43,028 nt of DNA from Candidatus Omnitrophota bacterium. GTDB lineage: Bacteria > Hinthialibacterota > Hinthialibacteria > Hinthialibacterales > JAKPRU01. The position numbers were made by a program, and so were the translations under genes. The notes under the pieces were generated by a model. The model was given only the letters and a program-made list of their open reading frames with translations, was not told the origin of the DNA and did not search any database. The stretch is taken from the NCBI GenBank assembly GCA_029568995.1, contig JAKPYU010000663.1:1-43028 (forward strand), read 5' to 3'. Below are positions 24,308 through 32,849 of this stretch, in pieces (the first letter of the stretch is position 1; each line of letters opens with the position of its first letter).

Positions 24308-25822
24308 ATGTCTCGAATGGTTCGTCGTGGCCACATGGTTCTCTTGTGGATGGTGTCGCTGGCAATTCTCGGTGTCATGGGGTTGGGCGTCCACTCCACT
24401 GTCATGGCAGTGGAGAACATCGAGACCAAGATGGAACAAAGCGATTTGTTCCTCGAAGTAATGGCAACCATCGAGGAAAGCTATATTGAAGAGGACAAGA
24501 CGAAGCCGGATGTTCTCATTGAAAAGGCCATCCAGGGCATGGTCGAGGGACTCGACCGATACAGCGTCTTCTTCACCCAGGAGGAAGCGAAGGAATTCAA
24601 CGATCAGACACAGGGCGAATTCGAGGGACTCGGAATTCAGATCAACCTGACGGACGGATGGCTGACAGTCGTCCAGACTTTGCACGAAACGCCGGCAGAG
24701 CGCGCCGGCATTCTCGAAGGCGACCGGATTATCGAGATCGATGGCCAGGGAACGAAGGGGATCTCGCTGCAGGAAGCCGTCAAGAAACTCAAAGGTCCCA
24801 AAGGAACCAAGGTCAATCTGCGGATCGCACGTCGGTCGGAAACGCAATTGCTCACATTTGACGTGGAACGCGATGTGATCAACCCCTCCGCGATCATCAA
24901 TCCGAAAATGCTGGACAATGAAGTGGGCTACATGCGCCTGCAGGATTTCAGCAAGGATGCGGCCCGGGAACTGGAGAGATACATCCGTGAGCTCGAAGAG
25001 AAAGGAATGCGGGCGCTGGTCCTGGACCTGCGAGATAACTACGGCGGGCTTCTGGATGTCGCGGTGGATGCATGCGATCTGTTCATCGAACGCGGCAAGG
25101 TCATTGTGACCTATCGGGGACGCGGGGATCAGATCAAGGAATACGTCGCGAAACGGGACCCGGTGGGGCACATCCTGCTGGCGGTCCTGGTGAATGAGTT
25201 CTCGGCGAGCGCCTCGGAAATCGTGGCGGGCTGTATGCAGGACTATAAGCGTGCGGTCATCGTCGGTTCGGCGGGTTCCATGCGGGACGGGAAACCGGAC
25301 CCGCGCACATTCGGTAAAGGGTCCGTGCAGACGCTCATTCCGCTTTCCACAAAAGGCGGCCAGGGAGCCATGCTCAAACTGACCACGGCGAAGTATTACA
25401 CGCCGAAAGAACGATCCATTTCGGACCTGGAAGGATTGACTCCCGACATCCTGGCGAATGTCACACCGGATGAGCACTATTCGATTCGTCTCAACCGCAA
25501 ATACGGCGTGCTTCCGCCCAACGTGATGAAATCCGCCGGAATCCTGGAGCCGGTGGCCAAGAATCCTGCCGAAAATCCACAGCCACAGGAACCAAAGGAA
25601 CCGGCACCGCAGACGGAGCCTCAACCCGTTCCGGAAGAACAGCCGAAGGATCTCACTCCAAGTGATATCTTCAAGGAAGGCGCGCAGGACACTCTGCAGG
25701 AAGAACCCAAGGAAGAGGTCTTCGATACGGAGCTGCTGGCGGCCTATCAATCCCTCAAGACGGCATTGATCCTCATCGACAATCAGGCCGGGGAGGTCGG
25801 ACTTGCACGTCCTGGGAATTGA
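24308..25822 (+). CDS. ctpA: S41 carboxy-terminal processing protease (CtpA-type)
   Basis: 504 residues. N-terminal membrane anchor (MVLLWMVSLAILGVMGLGV), PDZ domain (FEGLGIQI, ERAGILEGDRIIEIDGQ), then the S41 core: NEFSASASEIVAG holds the nucleophilic serine and TFGKGSVQTLIPL the general-base lysine. A Pro/Glu-rich tail follows. It trims periplasmic proteins, often lipoproteins or hydrolases of the cell wall. ATG 24308 has AGGAGG ten bases upstream; the frame begins at 24245 inside envC. Its tail overlaps tsaD by 20 bp. The ftsEX-envC-ctpA order is common; here ftsE is missing. Confidence 0.93.
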   Translation: MSRMVRRGHMVLLWMVSLAILGVMGLGVHSTVMAVENIETKMEQSDLFLEVMATIEESYIEEDKTKPDVLIEKAIQGMVEGLDRYSVFFTQEEAKEFNDQTQGEFEGLGIQINLTDGWLTVVQTLHETPAERAGILEGDRIIEIDGQGTKGISLQEAVKKLKGPKGTKVNLRIARRSETQLLTFDVERDVINPSAIINPKMLDNEVGYMRLQDFSKDAARELERYIRELEEKGMRALVLDLRDNYGGLLDVAVDACDLFIERGKVIVTYRGRGDQIKEYVAKRDPVGHILLAVLVNEFSASASEIVAGCMQDYKRAVIVGSAGSMRDGKPDPRTFGKGSVQTLIPLSTKGGQGAMLKLTTAKYYTPKERSISDLEGLTPDILANVTPDEHYSIRLNRKYGVLPPNVMKSAGILEPVAKNPAENPQPQEPKEPAPQTEPQPVPEEQPKDLTPSDIFKEGAQDTLQEEPKEEVFDTELLAAYQSLKTALILIDNQAGEVGLARPGN

Positions 25823-26792
25823 TACCTCCTGCGACGATACCGGAGTAGCGATTGTCTCAAATGGGCGGAACATACGGTCCGCCCATTTGTCGTCTCAGGT
25901 GGAACTCCACCGCCCGTACGGTGGAGTGGTACCGGAGGTTGCCTCCCGCGCCCATGCGAATACTCTCTTGCCGCTTCTCCGACAGACCCTTAAGGATGCG
26001 GACCTTGATGCGCGGGATCTTGATGGCGTCGCAGTGACACAAGGTCCCGGCCTCGTGGGATGCCTGCTCGTTGGCATTGCGGTGGCCAAATCCTTCGCGT
26101 ACGGCTGTGGCCTTCCGCTGGTGGGAGTCAATCATCTCAATGCGCATGTCTACAGCGCGATTTTTGCATCGGAAGAGAAACCGGTGGATCATCCGCATGT
26201 CGCCCTGATCGTTTCGGGCGGTCATACAGCGGTCTACCTGGTTCAATCGTGGGAGAATATGGTTCGCCTGGCCTCCACCCGCGACGATGCAGCGGGAGAG
26301 GCGTTCGATAAAGTCGCCAACTTGTTGAATCTGGGCTATCCCGGCGGCCCGGTGATCGAAAGACGCGCGCAGCAGTGGGCAGGAGATTCGATTCCCTTCC
26401 CCCGCCCCCTGACCGGTCCGACGATGGCTTTCTCGTTCAGCGGCCTCAAAACCGCCGTGGCACGCTATATCGAATCGCTCCCTTCTCTGTCGGATGCCGA
26501 GATCGACCGGATCTGCTGTTCCTTCCAGGCAGCCGTCGCCGGCAGCCTGGTGGAGAAAACCCTGATGGCCGCTCAACAGCATCGAGTAAAAACCATCACC
26601 CTGACCGGCGGAGTGGCCGCAAACCGGACGATTCGCGAGACCATGGCGAAGGCCGCCCGGTCGAATGGAATGCGCCTGGTGACACCCCCCGTATCCCTGT
26701 GCACTGACAACGGAGTGATGGTGGCCGGGCTGGGGACCATTCTGCTGGAGAAGGGATACCGGGCAGAATGGGACATGGACGCGATGCCATGA
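25803..26792 (+). CDS. tsaD: tRNA N6-adenosine threonylcarbamoyltransferase
   Basis: 329 residues. It completes the t6A37 modification of ANN-decoding tRNAs. LGIDTSCDDTGVAIV is the ASKHA nucleotide motif; VVPEVASRAHAN and GVNHLNAHVYS supply the metal-binding His; VSGGHTAVYLV, EAFDKVANLL and TGGVAANRTIRE are further signatures. The start is TTG at 25803 with GGGGAGG upstream, inside the 3' end of ctpA. It overlaps dusB by four bases. Confidence 0.96.
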   Translation: MHVLGIDTSCDDTGVAIVSNGRNIRSAHLSSQVELHRPYGGVVPEVASRAHANTLLPLLRQTLKDADLDARDLDGVAVTQGPGLVGCLLVGIAVAKSFAYGCGLPLVGVNHLNAHVYSAIFASEEKPVDHPHVALIVSGGHTAVYLVQSWENMVRLASTRDDAAGEAFDKVANLLNLGYPGGPVIERRAQQWAGDSIPFPRPLTGPTMAFSFSGLKTAVARYIESLPSLSDAEIDRICCSFQAAVAGSLVEKTLMAAQQHRVKTITLTGGVAANRTIRETMAKAARSNGMRLVTPPVSLCTDNGVMVAGLGTILLEKGYRAEWDMDAMP

Positions 26793-27859
26793 CAGCGGAC
26801 CCACGGACCTTCTACTCCACCGTTATGCTGGCTCCGATTGCCGGAGTCACCGACCGCGCGGCCCGGACCATCGCGCGCGAGTCGGGATGCCCGCTTGCTT
26901 TTTCGGAATTGATCAGTGCAACCGGCATTGCTATGAGGAACCGGAAGACCCTGGCCATGCTCGAAATCTGCCGGAACGAGCATCCCCTGGTGATCCAGAT
27001 TTTCGGCAAGAATCCCATTCAAATGGAGGATGCGGCGAGACTCATCAGCGATATCGGTCCCGATGGGATCGACCTGAACCTTGGATGCCCTGCGAAGAAC
27101 GTGGTCAATCACGGCTCCGGCATCGCGCTCACTCGCGATCTTCCGCTTCTCGCCGAAATCATACGAAAAGTCCGAGGTGCTACTTCCCTGCCCTTTTCAG
27201 TCAAGATGCGAGCGGGCTGGAACGCGGAGGAAATCACCTTTCTCGAGGTGGCCCGTATTGCACAAGAGGAAGGCGTGGACGGCATGATCCTTCATGCGCG
27301 GACCCGTGCAATGGGCTTCACAGGAGAGGCTTTCTGGCCCTGGATCGGAGAACTGAAATCCGCCGTGACTGTTCCCGTGGTCGGCAATGGTGATGTGCGG
27401 AATGGCCCATCTGCCGCACGAATGATCGCCGAAACCGGCTGCGATGGTGTCATGGTGGGGCGTGGCAGCTATGGGAATCCGTGGATCTTCGGGGAGATAC
27501 GGCAATACCTCGCCACACAGGAATCGCCTCCCCCGGTGGGACTAGCCGAGCGAATCGAGGTGCTGGTTCGGCACATCCACCTGGTCGTAGAGGAAAAAGG
27601 GGAACCGAAGGGGGTCCACGAGATGCGAAAGCATGTTGGCTGGTATCTCAAGGGATATCCAACCGTCAAGGAAATGCGTCGCGTAGTCAATCACCTGGAG
27701 AAAACGGACGAGGTGGTTATTGCCCTGCAGGATTGGGCGAAAGATTTCCCGCCGGATTTGATACCCCTGCATACGGAGACCGAACCGGCATCACCGGACG
27801 GCCTGAGCCTCGGTATCGAAGATCGGGAAGGCATCGAGCAGGTGAGTGATCTCCAGTAA
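26789..27859 (+). CDS. dusB: tRNA-dihydrouridine synthase
   Basis: 356 residues from ATG 26789, which overlaps the tsaD stop (ATGA). FMN enzyme reducing specific uridines in the tRNA D-loop. VMLAPIAGVTDRAART is the N-terminal FMN motif, GIDLNLGCPAKNVVNHGSGIAL holds the catalytic Cys, and VKMRAGW, ILHARTRAMGF and GNGDVRNG are further barrel motifs. The DusB subgroup is assigned from these motifs and is less sure than the family. The last 23 codons overlap the convergent STAS gene by 69 bp. Confidence 0.93.
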   Translation: MTADPRTFYSTVMLAPIAGVTDRAARTIARESGCPLAFSELISATGIAMRNRKTLAMLEICRNEHPLVIQIFGKNPIQMEDAARLISDIGPDGIDLNLGCPAKNVVNHGSGIALTRDLPLLAEIIRKVRGATSLPFSVKMRAGWNAEEITFLEVARIAQEEGVDGMILHARTRAMGFTGEAFWPWIGELKSAVTVPVVGNGDVRNGPSAARMIAETGCDGVMVGRGSYGNPWIFGEIRQYLATQESPPPVGLAERIEVLVRHIHLVVEEKGEPKGVHEMRKHVGWYLKGYPTVKEMRRVVNHLEKTDEVVIALQDWAKDFPPDLIPLHTETEPASPDGLSLGIEDREGIEQVSDLQ

Positions 27860-28117
27860 GTCCAGCAGCATCTGCTCCCGAATCTCACATAGAATCAATA
27901 TCCCTCCCCCGCCTCGCGCCAATTGCATCCCTTCAATCAATGTTGCCAGGCCCGAACTGTCCATGTACCGGACCTGGTTCAGATTCACCACAATCGACCC
28001 TTTGCCGGGATAGTGCTCCAACAGAATCTTCCGCAACTCCGGGGACGACTGGACATTGATGTCGCCGACAGGCCGGAGAACAAACGCATTTGAGACGGAT
28101 TCGTATTCGACTTGCAT
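27791..28117 (-). CDS. STAS-domain protein, anti-sigma-factor antagonist type
   Basis: 108 residues, a lone STAS domain. VLRPVGDINVQSSPELRKIL and VVNLNQVRYMDSSGLATLIEG match SpoIIAA/RsbV-type proteins; the first serine of DSSG is the usual phosphorylation site. Such proteins bind an anti-sigma kinase and free a sigma factor, or act in stress and motility switches. No kinase, phosphatase or sigma gene is beside it, so the partner is elsewhere. Its 3' end is antisense to the end of dusB over 69 bp. Confidence 0.88.
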   Translation of the reverse strand: MQVEYESVSNAFVLRPVGDINVQSSPELRKILLEHYPGKGSIVVNLNQVRYMDSSGLATLIEGMQLARGGGGILILCEIREQMLLDLLEITHLLDAFPIFDTEAQAVR

Positions 28118-28214
28118 GATTCAACAAGAGTGACGGAAGAAAATAAAAAGCCTGGAGATTCGTAGCAGAAAACTCCCTGGTGTGGAAGGCACACAGCCCC
28201 ACGAATACGGAAGT

Positions 28215-28802
28215 TTACTCTGATTTTGCCGATTCCTGTTTTTTCGGAGTATCTTCCTCCATCTTGATCGGTTCCTTGTTCGTGACGGAGCCGATGTGCT
28301 TCTGAACAAGCGGCTCCAGCCGGGAACCACGCGCGAGCGTGTCGATCACTTTCCCATCGGGTCCGATCAGAATGCACGTCGGAACACCACGGATCTTGTA
28401 CAGGTCGCCGAATTTCCCCTGGTATTCGATGTCATCCAGGATCTGCCGCCAGGGGAGTTTTTTCTCTTTGATATAATCCAATGCTTCCTCAGGTTCGTCA
28501 TCCTGCACAAGGCCGATGACCTCGAATCCCTGTTTCTGATATTTCTCATGGACTTTCAATACGATAGGCATCTCGGCCCTGCAAGGCGGGCACCAGCTCG
28601 CCCAGAAATCCAGAAGAACGAGTTTCCCTTCGTATTGTTTCAGGGATATCTTCTTTCCATTGATGTCCTTCGCCTCAAAGGGGATGGCCTGATCGCCCTT
28701 CTCCACCGCCAAACCCGACGCAGAAATCCCCAGCAGCCAGACCGCAACCAGAATGCCGGCGACCATCGCTCCCCATTGAAATTGCTTTCCTTTTTGAGAC
28801 AT
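28215..28802 (-). CDS. TlpA/ResA-like thiol-disulfide oxidoreductase, exported
   Basis: 195 residues from ATG 28802 (AGGAG six bases upstream; other in-frame starts further up lack a site). Signal or anchor helix WGAMVAGILVAVWLLGISAS, then the AhpC/TSA-thioredoxin fold: FEAKDINGKKISLKQYEGK, LLDFWASWCPPCRAEMP with the CPPC redox centre, and the cis-Pro region IRGVPTCILIGPDG. It would reduce disulfides outside the inner membrane, for example in cytochrome maturation. The extra Lys/Glu-rich tail after residue 175 is unusual but low complexity. No cytochrome gene is nearby. Confidence 0.92.
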   Translation of the reverse strand: MSQKGKQFQWGAMVAGILVAVWLLGISASGLAVEKGDQAIPFEAKDINGKKISLKQYEGKLVLLDFWASWCPPCRAEMPIVLKVHEKYQKQGFEVIGLVQDDEPEEALDYIKEKKLPWRQILDDIEYQGKFGDLYKIRGVPTCILIGPDGKVIDTLARGSRLEPLVQKHIGSVTNKEPIKMEEDTPKKQESAKSE

Positions 28803-28881
28803 ATCATTCTCCTGTTTTTTCATGTTCCACACATTTGATTGATATTTTAGTAAAATGAATTTTCCTGCAAAGGCAATATCA

Positions 28882-28907
28882 CGGGAGCGGTGGCATCTTG
28901 CCCCCGG
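28882..28907. repeat. Dispersed palindrome, GGCATCTTGCC family, copy 2
   Basis: CGGGAGCGGTGGCATCTTGC followed by CCCCGG, in the tlpA-ruvC divergent gap. A CTCCCG about 40 bp on can pair with the first CGGGAG. Confidence 0.7.
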
Positions 28908-28962
28908 TCTTGTCCCCGGAAGCATTGCCTCCCGAAACGAAACGGGATACCGTTCGCATGTC

Positions 28963-29481
28963 ATGAACAGCAGAGAAACCGTGCGAGTATTGGGGATCGA
29001 TCCGGGTGTGCGCGCCGTTGGATATGGTGTGATCGACGCACAGGGGCGGGATGCCAGGCTGGTGGCAGCCGGGACCATCGAGACGGATTCGAACGATTCC
29101 TTTCCCCAACGGCTTCTGACCATCCATCGTGGAATTGAAGAGGTCATTGCGAAGTACAAGCCCCACCGTATGGCCTGTGAGAAACTGGTTTATCACCGGA
29201 ACGTTTCAATTGCTCTCGCACTGGGCCAGGCACGGGGGGCGGCGATTGTGGCAGGAGCACAGGCGGATTTGCCGATGGATGAATTCAGCCCGACCGAAAT
29301 CAAGAACGCCGTTGTCGGAAAAGGGCGTGCCGGCAAGAGCCAGGTCCAGAAGATGGTGCAGCTGCTGCTCGGACTTCCCGAACCGCCCGAATCGGAACAC
29401 GCGGCGGACGCGCTAGCGGCCGCGCTGACTTATGTACACAGCCGAATCATGAAAGAAATCTGGTCGCGAGGAAGACGATGA
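28963..29481 (+). CDS. ruvC: Crossover junction endodeoxyribonuclease RuvC
   Basis: 172 residues. It cleaves Holliday junctions. VLGIDPGVRAVGYG carries the first catalytic Asp, ACEKLVYHRNVS the Glu, and SEHAADALAAALTYV the last Asp pair region. I set the start at ATG 28963 (MNSRETVRVLG); the frame is open to 28855 but that stretch holds the dispersed repeat. It overlaps ruvA by four bases. ruvB does not follow and is not in the window. Confidence 0.96.
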   Translation: MNSRETVRVLGIDPGVRAVGYGVIDAQGRDARLVAAGTIETDSNDSFPQRLLTIHRGIEEVIAKYKPHRMACEKLVYHRNVSIALALGQARGAAIVAGAQADLPMDEFSPTEIKNAVVGKGRAGKSQVQKMVQLLLGLPEPPESEHAADALAAALTYVHSRIMKEIWSRGRR

Positions 29482-30089
29482 TCGCATTTCTCAACGGAGT
29501 ACTGCGTGAAAAAAGCCAGGATCGCGCCGTCATCGACGTGGGGGGTGTAGGGTTCGAAATCGCCATCCCCTATTCGACATTCGGGAAACTGCCCTCCGTG
29601 GGGGAAAAGGCCTTAGTGTATACGGTGCTGGTGTTTCGCGAGGATGATGTCCGCCTGTTCGGATTCGCCACTCCCCAGGAAAAGGAATTATTCCAGACTC
29701 TCACGCAAGTGCCGGGGATCGGATTCAGAACACCTTTGGATATTCTCTCCACGTTTTCCCCAGAGGCATTCGCAGCGGTCATCCAGGCCGGGGATCAACG
29801 TGGCTTGTGCCGTGTACCGGGCATCGGAAAAAAACGAGCGGAACGCCTGATTTTCGATTTAAAAGACAAGGAATCGCTGTTGGCGCTGGGAAGAACAGCC
29901 GTCCGCCGGGAACCGACAGAAGGTCCCGCACCGATGTCCGGCGAAGCGTTCGAGGAAGCGGTACAGGCATTGATGGCACTCGGCTGCAAACCCTCGGTGG
30001 CCCATCGCGCGGTTAGTGAAGCCGTGGAGATCGTTGGCAAAGACAGCCCCGTCGAACCTCTCATCAAAGAAGCACTCAAGCATCGCTGA
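29478..30089 (+). CDS. ruvA: Holliday junction branch migration protein RuvA
   Basis: 203 residues. Domain I (MIAFLNGVLREKSQDRAVIDVGGVGFEI) is the OB fold; two helix-hairpin-helix motifs follow (VPGIGFRTPLDIL and VPGIGKKRAERLIFDL); domain III (EAVQALMALGCKPSVAHRAV) contacts RuvB. GAGGAAG precedes the ATG, which overlaps the ruvC stop. Standard length and layout. Confidence 0.96.
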   Translation: MIAFLNGVLREKSQDRAVIDVGGVGFEIAIPYSTFGKLPSVGEKALVYTVLVFREDDVRLFGFATPQEKELFQTLTQVPGIGFRTPLDILSTFSPEAFAAVIQAGDQRGLCRVPGIGKKRAERLIFDLKDKESLLALGRTAVRREPTEGPAPMSGEAFEEAVQALMALGCKPSVAHRAVSEAVEIVGKDSPVEPLIKEALKHR

Positions 30090-30140
30090 ATGGAGAGTTT
30101 GACCGTTTTCCGGTTGTCCCTTTTGTCCCCTTTCATCCAC

Positions 30141-30671
30141 TCACAAATCCGCTGGAATCCCAATTTCCGGCAATCCCCGATACCGTTCCTGGTAATCCAG
30201 CCCATAGCCCACCACAAACTCCCGTGGGATCACGAATCCCAGGAAATCCGGTTTCGGCATCGGTGAAGATTCATATCCCTCTTTTGCCAGCAGGACACAG
30301 ATTCGGAGAGACGCTGGTTTCATTTCCAGAAAATGCCTTTGTGCATATTCCAGGCTCTGACCCGTATCCAGAATGTCCTCTACAAGAAGCACGTGTTGTC
30401 CGCGAAGATCCGGTACAGGCAATGCGTAGAAGTCCGGCTTTCCCTGCGGAACTGTTGCGTCGCGATAGCTGGACAACTGCAAGAAGTAAAACTCCGTGCT
30501 CGGCGGCAACTGCCGAACCAGATCGGACATGAAAATCACGGACCCTTTCAGAATGGAAATCAGAATCAACCGCGTGTCGCCATACAACGAAAGGATTTCG
30601 CGGGCCAGTTCGCTCACTCTCTGTCGGATCTGTTCTTGACTCAACACGACCTGTCTCAGGAAATCATTCAT
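30141..30671 (-). CDS. hpt: Hypoxanthine phosphoribosyltransferase
   Basis: 176 residues. Purine salvage: hypoxanthine or guanine plus PRPP. LVEDILDTGQSLEYA is the PRPP-binding motif, LISILKGSVIFMSDLVRQL the flexible-loop start, and FVVGYGLDYQERYRGLP the base-binding end. It starts one base after the stop of the TPR lipoprotein gene, so the two are co-transcribed. Confidence 0.95.
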   Translation of the reverse strand: MNDFLRQVVLSQEQIRQRVSELAREILSLYGDTRLILISILKGSVIFMSDLVRQLPPSTEFYFLQLSSYRDATVPQGKPDFYALPVPDLRGQHVLLVEDILDTGQSLEYAQRHFLEMKPASLRICVLLAKEGYESSPMPKPDFLGFVIPREFVVGYGLDYQERYRGLPEIGIPADL

Positions 30672-30672
30672 A

Positions 30673-31764
30673 TCAGGAACCGCTTTCGAGTTCGTTCAGT
30701 TGCTGTCGCTGTGCAACAAGATCCAGGACCTCCCGAATCTGCGGCTGGTCCGGTTTGATGCCGAGGGAGGTTCGGAGTTCCGTTTCGGCCAATGAGAACT
30801 GCCCTTTCCGTGCATACAACGCCGCCAGGAAATTATGCAGAGCAGGCGACTGCTCCGGAAGCGGTTTCTGTTTCTGTTGCTGCGCGACCAGGGCAAGAAC
30901 TCGGATCGCCAGGTCTTCCTTTGATCTCTCCACGAGAACCTTTGCATACTCCAGCACAATGGAGGGCGATCTATCGAATGAACTCATGGCGCTCCTCAAC
31001 GTACGCTCTGCGGACTGCATGTCTCCCATCGCCTGATGTGCCCGCGCAAGAAGTCGCCAGGCGTCTTCGTCTTCGCGGTCCAGTTTCGTCGCTTCCTCGG
31101 CATATAGAATACAGTCCTCCCATTCTTCCCGCTGCGCAGACAACCGAGCCATCGCAAGTTTCGCCCCCGGACTGTTCAGCGCTTCTTCGGGCAGTTCGGA
31201 GAGAATTCGATCCAAATTTGTCAGATCCGTCATCCTGCGAATCACCCGGAAAAACGACTCCACTGCATCCCGGTTCCCCGGCTCGATTCGCAGTACCTCT
31301 CGAAATTCGTTCAGGACATCCGCATCCTCGGACCCGACATCAAACAAGAGATTCCCCCGGATCAAATGATATTCGGCGGTCCGGCGCAGCTTGGAACCGC
31401 ACCGCTCCATCATCTCATCGACATCGGCCACCTCACCGTAAACCAGAAAAATCCGGGCAATCAGAAAAATGAGGGGATCGTTCTCATCCACCAGGGGGAT
31501 CGCTTCTCGAAGAACCTGCAGCCCTTTCTCCATGTCGTTCGTTTCCAGGTAGGCGTGCCCCAGGTTCACGATCACCACCGGCGACACTCGGGTGGAATCC
31601 ATCAGAGGCTGCAAAAGTCGGATGGCCTCATCGGGGTGACCGTTTTCAAGCGCGACAACCGCCTGTCCGTTCGTCTCCCGGAGATTCTTGTCCTCACACC
31701 CCACCAGCAGAAACAAGGCTGCCGATACGGCCAAAACTCGAATTCCCGTCTTTTTCAGATCCAT
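30673..31764 (-). CDS. Tetratricopeptide-repeat lipoprotein
   Basis: 363 residues. The N-terminus KKTGIRVLAVSAALFLLVGC ends in a lipobox, so the mature protein should be anchored at Cys22-23 region in the outer or inner membrane. The rest is TPR-like helices: AVVALENGHPDEAIRLLQPL, NLGHAYLETNDMEKGLQVL, WRLLARAHQAMGDMQSAERTL, FLAALYARKGQFSLAETELR. Such proteins scaffold envelope or secretion complexes; the partner is not known. GGAAGAG lies upstream of the ATG and an extended -10 promoter element near 31817. Confidence 0.85.
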   Translation of the reverse strand: MDLKKTGIRVLAVSAALFLLVGCEDKNLRETNGQAVVALENGHPDEAIRLLQPLMDSTRVSPVVIVNLGHAYLETNDMEKGLQVLREAIPLVDENDPLIFLIARIFLVYGEVADVDEMMERCGSKLRRTAEYHLIRGNLLFDVGSEDADVLNEFREVLRIEPGNRDAVESFFRVIRRMTDLTNLDRILSELPEEALNSPGAKLAMARLSAQREEWEDCILYAEEATKLDREDEDAWRLLARAHQAMGDMQSAERTLRSAMSSFDRSPSIVLEYAKVLVERSKEDLAIRVLALVAQQQKQKPLPEQSPALHNFLAALYARKGQFSLAETELRTSLGIKPDQPQIREVLDLVAQRQQLNELESGS

Positions 31765-31816
31765 TGTGGCTCTTCCAGGATGATTCTTCGGTCCACATGG
31801 GCAAAATGCCGTTTTC

Positions 31817-31822
31817 AGTATA
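31817..31822 (-). promoter_or_regulatory. Extended -10 promoter element for the TPR lipoprotein-hpt operon
   Basis: On the minus strand TATACT preceded by TGG, about 50 bases before the TPR start codon. The matching -35 is poor, which extended -10 promoters tolerate. A nearby inverted repeat GATACCG/CGGTATC (31850-31856 and 31869-31875) lies upstream of it and could be an operator. Confidence 0.4.
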
Positions 31823-31941
31823 CCATAGATCGTGCTTCAATTTCATTCGGATACCGACCGTCGGATGCCGGTATCTCGAAAAAAAGTGGTGGACTCGGTA
31901 ACCTCGCCTGGCAGCCGGGATCCCGCCCAAGGTGAACGAGC

Positions 31942-32844
31942 ATGGCCGGCTTTCGTTCCTGGGACCGTGAATCCCATACTCATGCGCGCGATGCAGAACA
32001 CGATCGCCAACAGGAAGAATTCATCGCGCGTAAGAGCTATGAAATCTACCAGAAAGTCTCCAGGCAGGCCGAGCAGGAAACCGAAACGCTGCTCAGCCCT
32101 ATCGCTTCCCTCCGCACAGGGAAGTTGGAGGATCCCGGGGACATCGAACGCCTCAACGAGGCGCTCGCCAAAGCCACCTCCCATTTGCGCTCCAAGCAGC
32201 GTATTCAACAGCTGCTCCAGGACGGGGTTTCCGATGAAGCGATGCGCAACTCATCGAAGATGCTCCTGGAATTCAACTCCATGATCGTGGGGTATCAGAA
32301 TCGCCTGGACGATTTCAAAAACAAAATTCCGGAGATCATTCAGTCATTGGAACAGGAGCGAAAGCGCAAGGGAATTCCCGGTGTCGCATTGCTCAAAATT
32401 AACTCGAAGATCAGCCAGCTTCAACAACTCGTTCCGGATTTGCAGGAGAAGATCGCCCAGGCCCAAGCCGACCGAGATCGCCTTCTGAACGATTTCTCGG
32501 AAGCGGTTCGGGAAGCTGCCATTTTTCGAATCAAACTTTCCCGGTTGCTCGATTCACTCGATCTGGCACTTCGTGAAAGCCGCACCCAGAGTGTCCTGAT
32601 CTGCTCCTGTTGCGTTCAAATGGCCCTGGCGTTGCACAAACAGCCCTTTGAATTCAATCTCGACCAGGCAGGCCAAACCTACACCCTGTCAGAAGCACAA
32701 ACCGTGAGAGAAGATACGGAACGCAACGAATGGGATGGAGTGCGCCGTGTCCGGGAAGCTCAGAAACGCCTGAAAATCATGGATCGCATCCTCTCCGAAA
32801 AGCCCGAATCGGTGGGAAAAGGCGATGACGCCGTTTTTCTGTGA
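31942..32844 (+). CDS. Coiled-coil protein of unknown function
   Basis: 300 residues, no signal peptide, rich in Glu, Gln, Arg and Leu. Heptad-like helices run through most of it (for example IYQKVSRQAEQETETLL, KINSKISQLQQLVPDLQEKI, AQADRDRLLNDFSEAVREA). Near residue 215 is a hydrophobic CSCC stretch (VLICSCCVQMALALHKQPF), then a charged tail. I recognise no family. AAGGTGAA lies before the ATG. It is divergent from the TPR operon and convergent with the sialidase gene. A cytoplasmic structural or scaffold role is possible but not shown. Confidence 0.7.
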   Translation: MAGFRSWDRESHTHARDAEHDRQQEEFIARKSYEIYQKVSRQAEQETETLLSPIASLRTGKLEDPGDIERLNEALAKATSHLRSKQRIQQLLQDGVSDEAMRNSSKMLLEFNSMIVGYQNRLDDFKNKIPEIIQSLEQERKRKGIPGVALLKINSKISQLQQLVPDLQEKIAQAQADRDRLLNDFSEAVREAAIFRIKLSRLLDSLDLALRESRTQSVLICSCCVQMALALHKQPFEFNLDQAGQTYTLSEAQTVREDTERNEWDGVRRVREAQKRLKIMDRILSEKPESVGKGDDAVFL

Positions 32845-32849
32845 TTCGG

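Noticed and set aside
24290-25873. 527-codon frame antisense to ctpA
   Set aside because: The sense strand encodes a complete S41 protease with PDZ and catalytic motifs; long antisense frames are expected from codon bias in GC-rich genes.
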